The notes: generated by a model from the sequence alone, not told the origin. A DNA stretch of 64,000 nucleotides from Scatophagus argus (GCF_020382885.2 NC_058496.1:5696501-5760500); one strand, 5' to 3'. Positions 13,371 through 26,448 are shown, counted from the first letter of the stretch. A program made the numbers and translations.

Positions 13371-14785
13371 ACAAAAAAGTCAGAATCATGTTCCTCCACT
13401 GACTGCAATCACATGTAATTCAGTGGCTCTCCACTACTTGACTCACAGGTCTTGGCTGAATAAAACATTACATGGTGTTGAATCATGCCTCTCACAATTC
13501 ATTCAGTCAGAGAAAAGCTCAATGTTCAATGGCCAGTCAGTTATATTGTGTGCAATGGGACAGCAGAGGAACGGGATACGGAGCTGAGGCTTGAAATGAT
13601 TTGGGAAATTGTGCCTTTCTGCCAGAACTGGAGCTTCAAAGGGGGGTTAGTATACAGCTGCTAGTGAGGTAATTTAACACTTAACGCTTGATTCAGACAC
13701 ATTCAATTTTTACGGACTTTCCTTTATTTTTTCCAGCTAGAAATTCCTAATGATATTAAGTGTATCAATGCAAAACTCCGGCTAGCTTTGGTCATACAGA
13801 GGAGGACAGATAAAGGCAAGCCGTTTTGCTTTGTTCTAGTTTGGTATTGATTTGAAAGTGCTTTAAAATGTTCACACAAAATTCAGCAGCTGAATGCTAC
13901 TCAAATGCTACTCAAATAATCACTTTGTTTGCAGTTTGTAATTAACCACATTCGCCCGCATTATAAGAACAACCTCATCAGGGCTTGATTGTTGTACTTA
14001 ATTGATTAATTAATAATTTAAACTATTAATGATTGTGGTATTTATTTGTATCAGGATTAAAATAACTCAAGTGAATCCTAATTACAAATAGAGCCTAAAT
14101 AAAACCCAGATGTTGGAGGAAAAGATTATTTAACATCTTAGGAATCAGAGAACAGTGATGCTAGCGAAATGGAGAGTTAGCTTAAGCCGCTGTTACATTA
14201 CAAAACTGTTTTTGGATTTCTGTATCTATACAGTCATCAACTATCCAAGTCGATCTGAAGACAGCTGGGATCTCTGGCTGCCTTTTTTTTCTTTTTGACA
14301 AGTGCAGCCGCCATTTGACTGAGAATTAGTTATTTTGTGGACTGGTCAGTAGGTCGGTTCACACACCGCGTTCTGCTTTGCTGAGTTAAGCTGCTTCACC
14401 AACAACACAATGCATCATTCTCGCATTACTGTGCTGACAAATTCACTCTGGCAGGCAGGCACACCCCACTCAGGGAGACCACAGTTACCAAGTGACAACA
14501 CAAACACATGAACTCAAAAGCCCGCTGAAGAAAACCAAAAGACTGTGAGTACTCTGTAATGTCAGAAAGGACAATCACTGACAAATATATTGTTGTTGTT
14601 GTTTAGAAAAGGGAACATATTATATAATGTTATATGGGTCTTGTCATACTAGGGCAGACTTCAAATCGTTTGTCTGTTTGTAAAATAAAATGATAATCCA
14701 TTTAACAGAGCAGATTAAAAACACTTTAAAATAAAAACTACTGTACATAACATCAAAATATGTAATATGTATTTTTCTTTTCCAG
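11678..14785. other. Intergenic region between mctp1 and fam81b
   Basis: This holds the divergent 5' flanks of mctp1 (left) and fam81b (right). It includes a (GT)n microsatellite at 13328-13366. No protein-coding exon was recognised. A noncoding first exon of fam81b probably lies here, because the first coding exon begins at a splice acceptor. A GTGAGT donor near 14544 is one candidate, unproven. Confidence 0.6.
13328..13366. repeat. (GT)n microsatellite
   Basis: About 19 consecutive GT units between mctp1 and fam81b. Confidence 0.95.
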
Positions 14786-14794
14786 ACAAGAAGA

Positions 14795-17700
14795 ATGTCA
14801 CACAAGTCAAAGTTAGAGTCCTGTCAGGCTCACACCAGGTATCTTTGTTTCAAATTACTATTCTATATATTTCTATTCATGTTAACCCTCAAAAACTATT
14901 GGAGCACCTTGATATTTATCAACCTCCTTAGCTCCTATGGGTCATTAATTTAATTCTAAAATCAACCTGTGTAGATAAGTTCTGCATTCCTCCACAGATG
15001 GGATGGAAATATGACTGGGAACAACCAGTGATCTTTTCTTACACTGTTGTGAATCACACTGATCAAATAAATCCTTAATCCCCAGTAGCATCAGGCAGGG
15101 TGACACAGCACACACACAGACGTGAACTCAGTGAGAGATGTGGTTTGAGGATGACCTGAGGATATGAAAACCAGCAGCACCTCGTTACATTATACTCTCT
15201 AAAAGTATTCATTAATGTGGCAGGAAAACTTGACTTTCCATGTTTTCTTTTTAACCTTCAGTAAGCAAAATCAATAACAACAAGCTTCTGAATTTTAATG
15301 ACTCAAAGCTTTGTTTTGTTGCTTATTGAGGCCTGATGTCCTGGAGGGTCGTGTGAGCACTCAGGACGGGACGCTGGCTGTGCTGCTGGATCAGGCTTTT
15401 AGGATCAAAGAGGAGGTGGCAGCGAGTCTGCGGTCCACCCAGGGCTCTGTGCAAGTGGAGGCACTTTCCCGCAAGCTGCTGGAAAATCACATACTGACAA
15501 TCACCCGCATTGTCAAGCAGCTTAGCACAGACATACAGGTATACAAGTGAGTAGACGGTGGACATTAGAGGGGAGGGTGTTGTTCAGTCCTGTTGCCTGC
15601 ATTTTTATCAGAAATATCTGAAATGTCTCAGGTGGTGCATCTGTGCAGATTTCTGTTTGGTCTTCTTTTCTTCCTCATTCTTTCAGGGGCTTCCCTCTTT
15701 TCTCCTTGTTTGACACACAGCACACACCCAGGCACACACAAACTCCTGGCCACAAACTCACAGCTGATTTGATTACACCTGATAGAATGGTGCAGCGCCT
15801 GAGCAAAGCCTGCCTGACTCCTCATCAGCTTGTGGACATTTTGGCTCTATAAGCAAAAAACAAGCGAGTGTGTGCTTAGATACCTACTGCCAAGTTATGC
15901 ACTAACCTCTGAGAAACAGCATTTGGAAGAATTGGAAGTCGTCAGAACATTAAGTCACATTTTGACGACAGAAACAGAGCACAAAAATGAAATACATAAC
16001 TTCATTAGTGCATACGAAGCGGGCCATTAGCGGCTGTCATTATCTGAACTATTACATGAACGCCCAAGAGCTCATTAATTCTGCACATGAAGAAGTAATA
16101 AGCGGAGACGTGAAGACGCTGATAAATCAAATGACAGGAACATCACACACTCACTATTTGTTCCAACAGCAAGCCAGAGGGTCGGGTCTTTGATGCTGGT
16201 TTATCAGAGATAAACTGCACACATGTGAATGGCCTCTCCTCTGCAGAAGAAATGACCGTTCCTTTAATTCAAAATAGATAAATGTGCTCTTTTTGGTCTG
16301 AACAGGCTCTGGAGAGAGGGATCGCCCAGCGGGACTCTGTCACCTGTGGCACCACAATGGCTGTTCAGAGCCTGGACCAGAAGAACATGGCTGGAATTGG
16401 AGACCTGCGAGGAAGAATAGCCAGGTGTGCACACCAGGCCTGGGACAATTTATGTATGCAAACGCTGATGTACAGAGTGTTAGCTAGCAGCTAGCTTCCC
16501 TTCCCTTCCTTCTTTAATTGGAGGGCTTGTGCCATCATTTAAGCCCAGGCCTGATGAACTTTCCTTATTGATATCCTGCTTGTTTTTTTCTCCATCTAAT
16601 GAAGTGAAATAGTATAGGCTGCGTCTTGTCTGGCAGCTTTTCAGAGTCTCACAACTTTCAATCCCCTGTAACTTCGCCTCTGTCACCTTTACACACACAC
16701 ATTGATTATTTTGTTCTCAACCGAGTGAAGTTTCCAGGTTCGAACACAGTCAGGATGCTGATTAACACATGCTCATTATTTTGTGTTGGTGCAGATTGAA
16801 CTTACTCAGTTGGATTGCTGAAGGGGGGCTGTCAGGTGTATCACCAGAAACTAGATCAAAGATAAAATCTGTGGACATCTTGTTTCACAGCAGGCCTGTC
16901 TCCTCCTTGTTACTTAAGAGGTCAGAGGGAGAGGAGGGATATCTCAACAAACAACCTGATATATAGTGGAATGAAGGCTGCATTCAAACCTTACCTACTC
17001 AGTCTGATGACCTCTTGTATGTTAGTCATAAATAATCAAGCAAGATGAGAGCCGGCAGTTTTTGATAAGCTGTACTGTTCTGCGAAGTCGTTAATGGAAG
17101 GCCTGTAGTGGTCTTTGGAGGAGATTTCACACTGTGCATCTCCATAATTAGCTGTTTGAATTGATTGTTGAGCCTACATTGTACTCCATCACCAACGTTT
17201 TATTGACATACACACACATTAGACCTGATAGAGAGAGAGTGTGTGTTTGCAGGCTTAGTGATGGAATCTTAAATTAAGCATGAGGGAAGAAAGCCACCTG
17301 GCAGCTCTCATAACAAGAGTCAGCACAGTTCATTCTTACTACAAAAACTGGACAGACAGCATGTTAGAAACAAGACGCTGCGTGTGAGCTTCTGTTAAGT
17401 GTATTTCCACCATATGCTGATTGTGTTTGGAAATAAATCTGTTAAACTGGTTTGGCTGGTTTACATGTTTCGTCTGTGTGTTTATCAGTAATTCATCAAC
17501 GGATTCAAAAATGTATCTGGAATATTCAATTGTCTTTGTTCAGCATTCAAAGGATAAACTATCACTGCTTTGGATTCAGCAGAGCCTCCTTTTGCCTTCC
17601 ATTAGTTTACCTTGGAAAGAATTGATAAGGGCAGCTGTCTGATTTCCTCCCCCCATCAATCTGGCTGTTTGTCTCCTGTCTGAACTGTGGGATGCTTCAG

Positions 17701-20700
17701 TAAACCACTTCCTCCCTGTTTTCACACCTTTATTCAGTGGTCCTTCTCTGCCTCTCCACCTATTATCTCAGGTGTGACGCCTGCATCGCCAAGCTCAGCG
17801 CCGATGCGAGCTCTGGGGAGCGGCAGCTGATTAGACTGCAGCAGGAGGTGGCAGAGCTCAGGTCAGCTGTCGATCGACGGATCCAGGAGCTGGAAGTCAA
17901 GGTACGAGATGGTACAGGTGTGCTGACAAAGGGTTTGGCATGCAAAATGTAAGCTTAAGTACATACTAAGTACAAAGCAGATAAATGCCATTGGCCAAAC
18001 AGAGAATCTTTAAAAGTCAGTCCTCTGATACATACTTACATACTACTCTGTGACACTGAATCTTAAATCTGTAATAACGTAAATCTAGGAGAACACACTG
18101 TATATTTTTATGATGCATGTTAGGCTCTAGGGAACCATAATGTATGTCATTTGGCCGACCCACCACTTTGGTTCAGAGGGTAAATGTCTCAGCAACGATT
18201 TAATGGATTTGCTCAGACATTCATGGCCATCAGATGAATCGGATGACTTTGGCGATTCCTCCCTGACTTTTCCCCTCATGCCATCAGCAGATTTTTAGGG
18301 GGCTTTTTACCAAAGGCGCCCAGGGAGCATATTGGGGGGGTTAAGTGCATTGCTCAAGGGCACATCAGCTGGCTAATGGAGGGGGGGGCGGGCATTTTTC
18401 GCATTAATCACTCCACCACACCCAAATTTTTCCTGCCCGTCCGGTGGGGGAATTGAACCGGTGACCCTCCGTTCACAAGCCGCTTCTCCAACCTCTAGGC
18501 CACGGCTGCCCCCACATCCAGTACCACCAGCAGGTCAGAGTTTTCTTACATCCTATGACATACCTCAGCATCCACTGATAAATAGCCACAAGATTTGTCA
18601 AGACAAATGCCTTAACAACAGTTTCTGGATTTCCATTACATTTTGGCCTGATTTTAATTCTTTACTTCTCATCTGGAGCACCATCAGGTCAAACTCCTCA
18701 AACAACTGCCCAGTACTTTGGTGCATGATCACATACCTGCAAAACTAATGTCAACGGACACCTTGTCTTTCATGCTTCTTAGCAACTGATGACCACATTG
18801 TCCCTGTTAGCATCAACATTTTGTTACTAAACTGTGAGCATGTTAGCATGCTGGCTTTAGCATGACTGTAGACTCATGTTCTTGTTCTTAGATTTCTTAA
18901 ATTATGCCATATCACACTAAGTAGCAACATTTACAACCCTAACCTAATCCCTCGCCCTCCTTCTCCTCCACTGTCTTTACACACACACACACACACACAC
19001 ACATACACACACACACACACTCACAGTAATGCCTTGCATTCATTTGAATATTCCAGTATTAAATGGAAAAGTGTTCATTAGGCAAAAATGCAGGATTACA
19101 TTCATTTAAATGCTGATGTATGGGTTGTATTTGGCTTATCCGAGACTGAATGGCTGACAGCTTAGTGCTGCTGAGTGAGAACGTCTTTATCGAGCAAACT
19201 CACAGGCTCAACCGCAACCACAGCATGAGAAGTGAAATTCATAAGATCTCTCCATTAACAGCTTTTACTGCCCTTGGAGTCAAATTTCTTCATAACACCA
19301 ATAAATATATTTTTTTTTTTAAAAAAAAAAAAAACAACCCTGGATTAGGACACATATGTGACATGTTATAATGTCCTCCATCACTTTACTAAATCTAAAG
19401 CCAATTACAGCTGCCCTCAGCACATGCACTCACACTGATTCAGCCTGCGCTCACTTCTGTTTGGTGGTCAATCATGGTGATGACAGCACATTAGCTGTGG
19501 AGCAGTGGTCAAGCATGTACCATAAAGATAATTGAAAATGCAGACAAAGCGGGTCGCTGCTGTTGCTACCAGTCCCGACTGGCCACAGGAGTGGTGCAGC
19601 GGCTCAGTCGGCTCAACTCAGCAGAAAACGAGAAAGGTAAAGGTGACATCACAGAGCCTGCGCCTCAAGGATGCTCCAGTGTCACATATTTGTTGTTGTT
19701 TTGTTTATTTACTTATTTATTTTTTTAATTTTTACAGCTTCATTATGACCTGGAAAGACTGGAGGCCTCATTGTCAGAACATTCCCAGGGCCAAAGGAAG
19801 TGCCTGTCTGATCTGCATGCACAAGTTAAACTACTAGAAGCCAGGTAAGGCCATTGGTTAAAGCGCAAGCACAACCCAAACACATAAGATAGTTAGTATT
19901 GATCAGGAGTTAAAAAAAAGCAAGTAAAGACACCAAAAATGTCAACAACATATCCAGGGATTGCTTTGATAATCAGACTTATGGGGGAAATTGGGCTGCA
20001 GCTAAACATGCAGCCACTGCAGAGTTTTATGAGAATATCAGTTTCTACAGGGGGATGGTCATTACCACCGGAAATGAAATCTTAATCTGTCAAAACAAAA
20101 TATGTATGTATGTTAGAAACATCTGTGGACGTGACTTTTAATTTAACATGTCGTGACATGAACACTGGTTGTTTTTTTTTTGTTTTTTTTAATTCCATAC
20201 TTGAATTTCTTGAAGACGTTGTATCAGCTGGGCTTGTGATTAGGACATATGGACATTTTTTTGGTTAATTTGCCTTTCACCAGAGATCTTTGGGTGATTT
20301 GTTTTTTATGTTCCCTTTTTCATTCTGTCCAAACCCTCATAAGGAATAATCTATGAGTTACCAATTTGCCTAACAATTAATATCCCCTGTCCTCACCCTC
20401 TCTCTCTACAGCTGTTTCAGAGCCATCTCACAACATTGATGCCAGAGGCCCAGAGAAGCTGCTAGTTAAATTAATTTACTAATCCATCTGATAAATAATC
20501 TCAGTTGGCAGCAACATCCGAAAATGAATCACGTGATCTAACCATAGGGGATTCAGAGACAGAGAGACATGAATGATGAATGTAGTCATCTCATAGATCC
20601 GTATTGGAAACCAGGTCACTCATCATGTTAGAACCAAAAGAACAACAGATAAAGATAGATGAAAACCAACACTCTCTGTGTTTCTGACACAGGAAGAATA

Positions 20701-23700
20701 ATGACAAGAACAAAAACCAAATATTATATCTTCCAGGCTTGATCACTGATGTATCGTCCCTCCAAACTTGTTAGTGATGTTTGCTCCTTGTTTATTCACA
20801 CTCTACATTTTTATTTCATTCCGCTTCGGTCCTCAGGGGGACCTCAGGGGGACCTCAGGGGGACCTCAGGGGGACCTCAGGGGGACCTCAGGGGGACCTC
20901 AGTGGATCTTGCACTCTCCTGGTTATTCAAAACCCTTTCAGCTCTGACCACCTGATTTCAAAGATACACAAGGTCCCAGCTGCTCTCAGGTCACTCTCTG
21001 CAGAGGCAGTTTAGCTACATTAGTTAGGACCTCAAAACCCGCAACAAGACATTCACCAATCAAGGCCTTTTGGTTAATATTTAACACCTACAACCATTTA
21101 AGCCCCCTTATTTCAAATCCAGCATATTGATGTCACTGTCATGTCACTGACAGTTTGGGTATATCCAAAACCAATTTTACAAATAAAACACATTAACCCA
21201 AACTAAGAGGAGTGGGGAGAAGAAAAAGCATAAACTCAACCCGACCTCGTTGTTAATAATAACACAACATACTGTAGATACAGATGGCCATGCCCTTTCT
21301 TTGTTCACCTTTTTTGTTTTGACAGATCATATAAAAATTCAACAACACACACTCAATGCAATCAATAACAGTCATCCTAACATAGATGTTACTCAGCAAG
21401 TTCACAACCTCCCATCATGTTTTATTTACAAATTCTTTCAAATTGAACGATGTTTGAGCCACGCTTTGAGTCAAGTCAAGAAAACTTCACAGAATCGCTC
21501 CATATAATGAAATACACCTCTGACTTAATGCGGTACGTGCATACAAGTTCTTGAAATTTAAGCCAAACTAAAGTGTTCTTTGCTTTGTTCAATACAGCAA
21601 TAGATTTACACCCTTTTCTCTTCATATATTCTCTATGAGCTTCCTGTATAACATCTATAAACATTTTAATTAGATTGTCCTGTCTTTAATTACCAAAAAA
21701 TATTTTGTGCGACATTTGATAATAAGTCTCAGATCACCTCAAGCACACACAGGCAGTTATTAAATGGAGGCACACGGACCCTTTTTGCAAGAATTATTTA
21801 AAAAATTAGCCGTCCTGTTGTCTGGTGCATGTCAGGCCTAACAACTGTCATTACATTAGTCAGAATAGAAAGCCAGAATGCTGTTATTGATGAGGTGTTT
21901 CTATAGCAGCAGACATGTAGGGCTCAATTCATTTGTAGCAGGAGTCTGAATTATGTTGCAAACACACACACACACACACAAATTGATTTTCTCATTTAAG
22001 AAGAACCCCTTGGATTGGAGGAATTAGTGGAACTGAACTGAAGTGCTGATATGTGTCACAATCGAAACTGTGAGCCAAAACGCATTGCGTGCTATACATC
22101 AATGCAGCCCACACAATACAATACACTCAGCATGTGCACAGTTGCAGCTTTCATCTGAGACAAATTCTGACCCAGTGTGGTGGGTGAGTAATGTGAACCA
22201 CACACACAGTTACATAAATGGCAACCTGTTAAGATGAGCATTAAGCATTTCTTCACCTGCTCATGAAGCATCATCTCACCACGTTTTTCTCTTTAATTAG
22301 TCTCACCACATTTATGAGCTGACTTTTTTTTTTTTTTTTTTAAAAAAACACAAGGCAAAGTAATCTGCCTGTTTTTAAAAATTATAATAATATATACCAA
22401 CAAAATTTGAAAAGGAAAGCAATACTTCAATATGGCTGTTGAAAGAATCTCCAAATGTGTATTTCTAAACATGTATGTGTGTGTGCTTATGTGTGCAGAT
22501 GTGCATTCAGCCTTATTGTTGTGTGTGTTTGTCTCTGTTCACTTAAAGTAGCAGCACCCCACCCCACCACAGAGTAACTGTGTTCCTGTTAAAAGCAGCA
22601 CTCTTGCTGAGGAAGTCTCACCTCTAATTACCAGAGAGAAACTGCCATCCTGAACACTGACTATCAAACTGCTTCAACCAGCAGAGCATAAAGCATCTTG
22701 ATTTTAAAAGTGACAGAACATCAGTTATTGATTTGTGACTGACACTCCGTTTTCACACCACAGACGTTTTACTCAGTGCAAAGACAAGGAGGTGCCAGAA
22801 AAGTATTGGTTATGGAAACACACAAATTCTCATGTGAATGCCAAGCACCAAGTAGTGCCAAGTAGGAGCTGTATTTAATGGGCCTAAATTTACAGCAAGT
22901 TTTGCTCGGGTTTCCAGGTATTAGTCAGTCTGCAGGCATTCTTAAGACATCTATAATCTAATCTAATCTTCTAATGGTGTTTTGTGTGCCTAGTTTGAAA
23001 AAGGAAGGCAAAGAAAACGCAGTTTCATTACTTAACTGTTTCTGTGGCTGCATTTCTCTTCTTTCTGCCTCGATGATGACTTCACAGGATGTCGGGTGAA
23101 CTGAAGGAAGCCAAGGAGCAGACAGATTCGCTGAGGAAGTGGACAGAACAGGAGATCATCAGCTCAGTCCAGCGCTGCACACAACAGCAGGACAAAATGG
23201 TATCATAGTTGTCAACTTGACCCACAGTTTGTGCAGCGATTTCTACAATAACAAAATGCAATGCAGGCCTCAATCAGAATGTGGTATATTCATACATTTG
23301 TCTCCTTGGGCTTTTTCAAAGCCAAACAATCTTTTTCACAGTTTCCAGTGTGGTTTGGTCACACTTTGTGCTATGTCTCAGCAGAAAGAAGCACACATGA
23401 CTCAGCAGAAAAACGACATAACTTTGAAAAATGACGATCATCATCAGCTTAAGAGGCTGTTGCCTCTCGCCCCTTCCCCAGTTTTATTTGTTATGTGTAT
23501 TATGCATTGTTTTCCCTCTCATGTCAGTAAAGTAATATAAAAACATAACTTTTTGTGATTTCGCTCTCTGTCGCTGCAGAAAAATGTGAAACTTTAACTC
23601 ATCTACCAACCACCCTCTTCCTATTTCATGCCACAGAAAAACAGTAAAATGTGCTGCAAGATTTCTCTGTGGTGACATTGCCAGATAAAGAGGCAGTGGG

Positions 23701-23788
23701 TGTGAATTTGTAAAGCTCCAAACAAGCAGCACCATATGTGAGGATTAAGAAAATGTTGTGCTGTACTGTAAGTTTGAAATCATAGTGT

Positions 23789-23821
<33 letters not shown>

Positions 23822-25718
23822 CTGTGCACAGTTAGGGTCAGTTTCCAGACTGGCTGACCAGCTACGTGCTCTGCAGTCGCGTGTGGAGCACTTTGAAACT
23901 CGGTTGGAGCAGGTCGGACGCAGTCAGGCAGATCAGCTGAAATGCACTGAAACCAAACTCAGTAAGAGAACGACCTCAGTGGAGAGCAGCCTTCATCAGG
24001 AGCTGCAGCTGCTCAAACAGGAATACCACAAAGGTGGGTGATCACCGCTTGTAACCTGCTGTCATCAGTGAGCAAACTCACACATCCTATGTGGACTTTA
24101 CCATACACGTCAAGGAAAAAAATGCACATACAAAAAAGCTTCACGGGAGAGAAAAATTGACAGGGAAAAAACAACAGAATGTTTGTGATTAGTCATAAAT
24201 TAAAGCGACCTGGCTACTTGGCAAATGTGGCTCATTTCTTTCGCCCGCAAAATGAGATGCCTGGTATCCCATTTAATGAAAATGGTCAAGCACTTGGGGA
24301 AAACATCTTAAATTAAGCATGACAAGTGAGGTATATTTGCTGATATTAAGGGCAGCAGAGCTCACTTTGACAGGAGAGGAACATGTAACCTGATCAGAGA
24401 CAGAGCATTGTCCTCTAATCTTTAAGGCTGGTCAGAATCAGAGTCTTACAGCTGGAAACAGACTGCAGACAAGGTTTCCAGATAAGCCTCTTGTCTGAAA
24501 CATATACCTTATCAATACGGCAGGGCAAATCTGTCTCTCTCTCTCTGGTGTTTTCTAATTGAAAAACCACACACACTGTTTACCATGACCTCCAAAATGC
24601 AAATACATCAGGGTTTTTAACCAAAATAAATGAGATGGATGTGAGTTATAGGCGCCTCAAAGCTCGTAAGTCATAAGACGAGCCACAGGAATGCATAGCC
24701 ATCCAGGCAACCCAGTACAGCAGCTGAGCTGTGCGTCAGGGTGCTGTTAACATCCATCTCCATCTCACTCCTGTGCCAATTGGATGCTCATTTCCCAGGA
24801 GCCATGGCACAAGATCTCAAACATTCCCCACTTCCTGTCAACCCTGCTCAGTCTCCAGCCTTTATTACAGTGTCAACAAATAGAAGAGAGGCAAAGCCTC
24901 CCTCAGTAAATAAAAGCTGCCGGTAAAATGCTCCATGAATCACCTCCCAGCCACCGATCCCGTTTCGAGAGAGCCATCCATCCATGACTCTATTTTAAGT
25001 ATAGGATGAAAAGATGAAGGGAGATGGTTATGGAGGGGAGAAAAGCAATGCATAAATGATGAGAGTCGTAGATATTCGTCACAAGACGGGCAGAGAGAGG
25101 AGAGATTTAATATCCCAGCACTGTCTAAGAAAGTTTATCCCTTCCTCTCACACTCCACAAGTCACTGAATCCGTACTGAAGTACAAGCAATACTGAAACA
25201 CATTTCCACTTTAGGCAGTAACTATCCAGTGAAGTCATAATAACCGATGATTAGGACCAAAGACAATTTTATCCAGTGATAAGAAACAGGGTAATATAGA
25301 GAGAGCAAAACGCATCCAAAGATCAATAAATTAATTGAATTTTAATAGAAACGCACCAGTTTTGCAACTGTTTCTGTAACACCAAATGACACATGGTTAG
25401 AGCTAAAGCAAACTGTCACAAAGCTCACATTTTAGATTATTTTAATCACTCAAGAGGCAGACACCAAAGCCCATATCAGTACCAGTATAACACCTCAATC
25501 GTCAGCAATATTCGGAGAATAATTTTCACCTCAAGTGCATTATACCTGGTAACCCTCTGCCCATCCCGTGTCTCTTTTGGACAGGGTTCCTGTCTGTGCG
25601 TGATGCCATTGAGTCCCTGAGGCAGATAGGAGACATTAAATCCCACCTTGACAGGAAGCAGTTTCAGAAGGATATCAGGGACATCTGCAGCAAGGAGGCA
25701 GAGCTCAATGACTTGTGA
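14795..25718 (+). CDS. fam81b: FAM81B-like coiled-coil protein, complete, 8 coding exons
   Basis: Coding exons: 14795-14838, 15331-15538, 16306-16424, 17772-17901, 19738-19844, 23088-23199, 23832-24033, 25585-25718. All joins are GT-AG, phases agree at every junction, and the sum is 1056 nt (351 aa plus stop). The first coding exon adds only MSHKSKLESCQAHT plus two bases. It was chosen because it has a good acceptor (TTTTCCAG at 14785), a GTATCT donor and exactly the phase that exon 2 needs. The protein is almost all amphipathic helix with many Leu heptads, and no signal peptide or membrane segment is visible. Family signatures are LLDQAFRIKEEV (exon 2) and AVQSLDQKNMAGIGDLRGR (exon 3), close to FAM81A and FAM81B. 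The B paralogue is preferred because of the neighbours MCTP1, SKIC3 and ARSK. The molecular role is poorly known; mammalian FAM81B is reported mainly from ciliated tissue and testis. The length is near FAM81A (about 368) and shorter than human FAM81B. Confidence 0.88.
18175..18896 (+). repeat. Teleost interspersed repeat, split by a SINE
   Basis: The two halves (18175-18290 and 18524-18896) carry phrases typical of a very common fish repeat. These include AATGTCTCAGCAAC followed by TTTAATGGATT, 'GATGACTTTGGCGATTCC', 'ACCATCAGGTCAAA', 'GTGAGCATGTTAGCATGC' and 'GACTGTAGACTC'. A second copy lies at 30040-30305. It is in fam81b intron 4. The family name is not asserted; it is probably a non-autonomous element. 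Confidence 0.6.
18291..18523 (-). mobile_element. tRNA-derived SINE inserted in an older repeat
   Basis: On the minus strand the element starts near 18514 with a tRNA-like head. It has a box A-like word (TGGCCTAGAGGTTGG, 18489-18503) and a box B-like word (GGTTCAATTCC, 18449-18459) about 30 nt apart, the layout of an internal Pol III promoter. The body runs left to about 18291. Imperfect 10-bp direct repeats flank it (CCATCAGCAG at 18281-18290, CCACCAGCAG at 18524-18533; 9 of 10 match), consistent with a target-site duplication. It interrupts the repeat described at 18175-18896. Confidence 0.65.
18979..19021. repeat. (CA)n microsatellite
   Basis: CA repeats with one TA interruption, in fam81b intron 4. 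Confidence 0.92.
20831..20902 (+). repeat. 11-bp G-rich minisatellite
   Basis: About six tandem copies of CCTCAGGGGGA, then a partial copy. Each unit carries a run of five G. The six runs are separated by 6-nt spacers. It lies in fam81b intron 5. The open frames across it exist only because of the repeat. Confidence 0.9.
23785..23820 (+). repeat. (GT)n microsatellite abutting a splice acceptor
   Basis: The repeat ends 11 nt before fam81b coding exon 7 (23832). It therefore replaces the usual polypyrimidine tract with a UG repeat in the pre-mRNA. Confidence 0.9.
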
Positions 25719-26361
25719 CATTGTGAGCTGAAGAGGAGCCCCTTGTTACTGTCGCACTCATCCTGAAGCAAGACTTTGAGTCAGGCTGTTTTCAAATCAA
25801 AAGGCATGCTTGTCAGTGACTGCAGAGTTATTCACCTCTTTATTCTATGAGCCCACAGTTAACAAGACTGTGGCCTAATTTGTTTTTGTCACACTCTCCA
25901 AACCCGAGAGATGATCTAGCAATTTGAAATGCCTTTTGTGAAATGTTAGGAAAATTAATTATACAGATGTAATATTTTTGTGGAAGCCTTCTCTAATCCT
26001 TCATAACCACCGCTGTCAGTGACAGCGCAGTTAATTCAAAAATCGCATTTTAAAACGATAAGAAGTTAAATTGTCTACAATTTCACTTCACCTTCCTCAT
26101 CTTCTGTCACTTATGCAGGCTTGTTAGCCCGCACTATAAAAGTAAATGAGAACACTGTTGTATTAAAAGACTGTGACACGCTTAACACTTTTCATTTTTA
26201 ATAAATGAAAATTTTTTCATTTTTAATAAATGAAAAATTTATAATATGCATTAAACATTATTAGATTTGACAGTTACTATTAAAATTTGCAAGTTTTCAC
26301 GAGGATATATCCTGAAATCTAATTTAGATTAAATAAGGAATTATTATGATGAATGATTCTG
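25719..26361 (+). other. fam81b 3' UTR and flank
   Basis: After the stop at 25716-25718 the sequence is AT-rich and noncoding. Candidate polyadenylation signals are ATTAAA at 26162-26167 and two AATAAA in tandem palindromes at 26189-26236. The exact cleavage site cannot be told. Confidence 0.6.
26189..26236 (+). terminator. Tandem 23-bp palindromes, each with AATAAA
   Basis: Two identical 23-bp units (26189-26211 and 26214-26236) each have arms TTTTCATTT and AAATGAAAA around a TTAAT loop, and each spells AATAAA across the loop and right arm. They lie about 470 nt past the fam81b stop and are the best placed polyadenylation signals. Confidence 0.5.
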
Positions 26362-26376
26362 CCACCAGGGGGCGCT
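26362..26376 (+). promoter_or_regulatory. CTCF-like motif, tRNA module 1
   Basis: CCACCAGGGGGCGCT is a full match to the vertebrate CTCF core consensus as I remember it (CCASYAGRKGGCRS). It lies 73 nt beyond the 3' end of tRNA-Phe copy 1. Related words sit at the same place by the other Phe copies. Occupancy is unknown. Confidence 0.6.
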
Positions 26377-26448
26377 GTAACCTAATGTACTTTGTTATCT
26401 GCCAAAGTATAAATTGGTACGTTGTTCGAAGTGATCAGAAAATACGTC

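Noticed and set aside
13084-13587. 167-codon open frame spanning a GT repeat upstream of fam81b
   Set aside because: It stays open because (GT)n encodes alternating Val and Cys. The flanks have no protein similarity and the frame does not join fam81b in phase.
15830-16193. Open frames between fam81b exons 2 and 3
   Set aside because: They do not continue the coiled-coil sequence. The direct join 15538 to 16306 is in phase and restores the family sequence.
20749-21014. Two overlapping open frames rich in Gly-Pro-Gln repeats
   Set aside because: They are produced by the 11-bp minisatellite at 20831-20902, not by a gene.
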